From NCBI GenBank assembly GCA_025999435.1, contig BNXH01000024.1, positions 1 to 25,139 on the forward strand: a stretch of DNA of 25,139 bases, given 5' to 3'. The notes beneath the pieces were generated by a model, which was given only the letters and a program-made list of their open reading frames with translations, made no database searches and was not told the origin of the DNA. This stretch comes from Bacteroidia bacterium (GTDB taxonomy: Bacteria > Bacteroidota > Bacteroidia > Bacteroidales > Dysgonomonadaceae). This document shows positions 24,158 through 25,139 of the stretch, one piece after another; position 1 is the first letter of the stretch, and the number at the start of each line of letters is the position of its first letter. The position numbers and the translations under genes were made by a program.

Positions 24158-25081
24158 CTAAAATCTACGTACTATTTCTTTTAAATCGTCTAAAGGTTTC
24201 TTTTTACTATGTTTATTTGATATTATCCTGTAAGAGGCTTGCTTCCAGTTTATAATCTTGTCTCCATTGTTTTTTACAAAGATTGAGCTAAGGCGTTTAT
24301 AAGGCAGGTAGCTGTCAATATATTCTTTCTCCATTAATAAGTCTAAAAATTGAATAATTGATGCAAAATTACATTCTTTGTTTATTGTTTTCATCCATTT
24401 TATATTCAATGGCTTTTGAATCTCTTTCCCATCAAAAGCCTGCCTAAAGATACTGACAGAAAGGCTTTCTTCTACAAACCCATAGCTTTGAAGTCCTTGC
24501 AGTAGTTTTTTTATATTTAATAGTTTTGGAGCAATCATCTTTATTGAATATATAGTCGCCTTATCTTTCTTTGTGAAGTTCAAATATTTTGAATAAGATG
24601 AATTTGATTTATTAACATACCGTGGGTATTCTTTATTGACTCTTTTATAGTAATCAACTATAACCGATTGAAAATCTAATGTAAATTGACTACCAATTTG
24701 AATTTTTTCCACATTATCAATTATAATACTCATTTTATCAAAAAGAGTATGTACTAATTCTTTCTTTGCTTTTGGTGTATCTCTTTGTAGAACAGCCTTT
24801 TTTGTATAATTTACTGATATTTCTACTTGTTCTTCTAAAGTACTTTTGACATTCACCCAAAAGAGATAATTTAGTTGTTCTTGTATTTCTTCTGGTGTAG
24901 TTAATACCTTGTTGCCTTCTGAAATATCTTTGGCCTCTCCTATTGTTTCAATAACAATTTCTTTTATTTCAAGATTGGTTATTTTATAATATAATGAGAA
25001 ATACCCTTTAGAAAAAAACTCTTCAAAGAAAGCAATAGGATTCTCAATATCCGATTTTGTGTAGTTATCAGTATTATTCAT
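24158..25081 (-). CDS. Unknown mobile-element protein, weakly RteC-like C-terminus
   Basis: I use the ATG of MNNTDNYTKSDIENP (307 aa). An ATG at 25093 is possible; the open frame reaches 25108 only through a TTG. The protein is largely helical and lysine-rich, without signal peptide or membrane segment. The C-terminal part (CNFASIIQFLDLLMEKEYID, then SKKKPLDDLKEIVRRF) recalls the C-terminus of RteC-type regulators of Bacteroides conjugative elements, but the resemblance is weak and from memory. A TAnnTTTG match (TATTTTTG at 25113-25106, minus strand) would place transcription start just before the chosen ATG. A terminator follows the gene. Confidence 0.6.
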   Translation of the reverse strand: MNNTDNYTKSDIENPIAFFEEFFSKGYFSLYYKITNLEIKEIVIETIGEAKDISEGNKVLTTPEEIQEQLNYLFWVNVKSTLEEQVEISVNYTKKAVLQRDTPKAKKELVHTLFDKMSIIIDNVEKIQIGSQFTLDFQSVIVDYYKRVNKEYPRYVNKSNSSYSKYLNFTKKDKATIYSIKMIAPKLLNIKKLLQGLQSYGFVEESLSVSIFRQAFDGKEIQKPLNIKWMKTINKECNFASIIQFLDLLMEKEYIDSYLPYKRLSSIFVKNNGDKIINWKQASYRIISNKHSKKKPLDDLKEIVRRF

Positions 25082-25139
25082 ATTTACTAACATAAAGTTA
25101 TACACCAAAAATACAAAACTTTCTACTAAGGATGTACTA

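Larger units (their letters stand above)
20262..25139. mobile_element. Left part of an integrated element next to tRNA-Gly
   Basis: A tyrosine integrase begins about 115 bp after tRNA-Gly, followed by a phage-type antirepressor, a polymerase-like protein and an unknown protein. This is the layout of an integrated phage, satellite or plasmid-like element. The far end is outside the window, so size, type and the second attachment site cannot be given. No capsid, portal, relaxase or conjugation gene is visible in the part shown. Confidence 0.7.

Noticed and set aside
20262..25139. Second attachment site (repeat of the tRNA-Gly 3' end) inside the window
   Set aside because: I found no copy of the tRNA 3' sequence to the right; the far end is presumably beyond 25139.

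Overview
The window looks like chromosomal DNA of an AT-rich member of the Bacteroidota, most likely order Bacteroidales (a Dysgonomonas-like organism would fit, but genus cannot be fixed from sequence reading alone). The reasons are promoters of the Bacteroidota type (TTTG, 19 nt, TAnnTTTG, seen cleanly before ribH and before the tRNAs), DUF4292 and DUF4861 proteins, the dut / TPR / DUF4292 / EnvC-like gene order, an IntDOT-like tyrosine integrase, and sparse Shine-Dalgarno sequences.

Layout. (1) 1-381: gene-free leader with hairpins. (2) 382-5816, minus strand: a 1607-aa fusion of DnaQ-like exonuclease, RecQ helicase and UvrD-like helicase, preceded by a broken upstream gene that still has a recognisable promoter. 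(3) 6049-7135: an IS1595-like insertion sequence with 26-bp ends and a twice-frameshifted transposase. (4) 7136-8327: about 1.2 kb of composite intergenic repeats, with three copies of a roughly 80-bp cruciform-forming unit, seven copies of a 20-bp core and many degenerate 7-bp repeats. (5) 8328-13143, minus strand: a uronate operon, DUF4861 protein - uxaB - HIT hydrolase - uxaA, with two operator-like direct repeats upstream. It converts tagaturonate to altronate and then to 2-keto-3-deoxygluconate, as expected for pectin or galacturonate use. (6) 13256-19408, minus strand: dut - TPR protein - DUF4292 lipoprotein - EnvC-like LytM protein - double FdtA-like cupin - GNAT/FemAB-like acyltransferase, tightly packed and probably co-transcribed; it joins nucleotide sanitation, envelope functions and amino-sugar modification. 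(7) 19509-20302, plus strand: ribH, then tRNA-Tyr(GUA) and tRNA-Gly(UCC) with their own promoter and a strong terminator. (8) 20303-25139: the left part of an integrated mobile element next to tRNA-Gly. It holds an integrase, a Bro-N/KilAC antirepressor, a 485-aa protein and a 316-aa protein of unknown role; its right end is outside the window.

The most interesting candidate is the 485-aa protein of the mobile element (22456-23913). It carries, in the right order, motifs resembling A, B and C of the family A DNA polymerase / T7-type single-subunit RNA polymerase palm, with an HDS motif C, behind a possible winged-helix N-terminus. With the structured intergenic region beside it, it could be a self-contained replication module. 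Other points worth following are the triple-enzyme helicase and its broken partner, the pervasive 7-bp periodic intergenic repeats, and the double cupin in which one active site has lost a key histidine.
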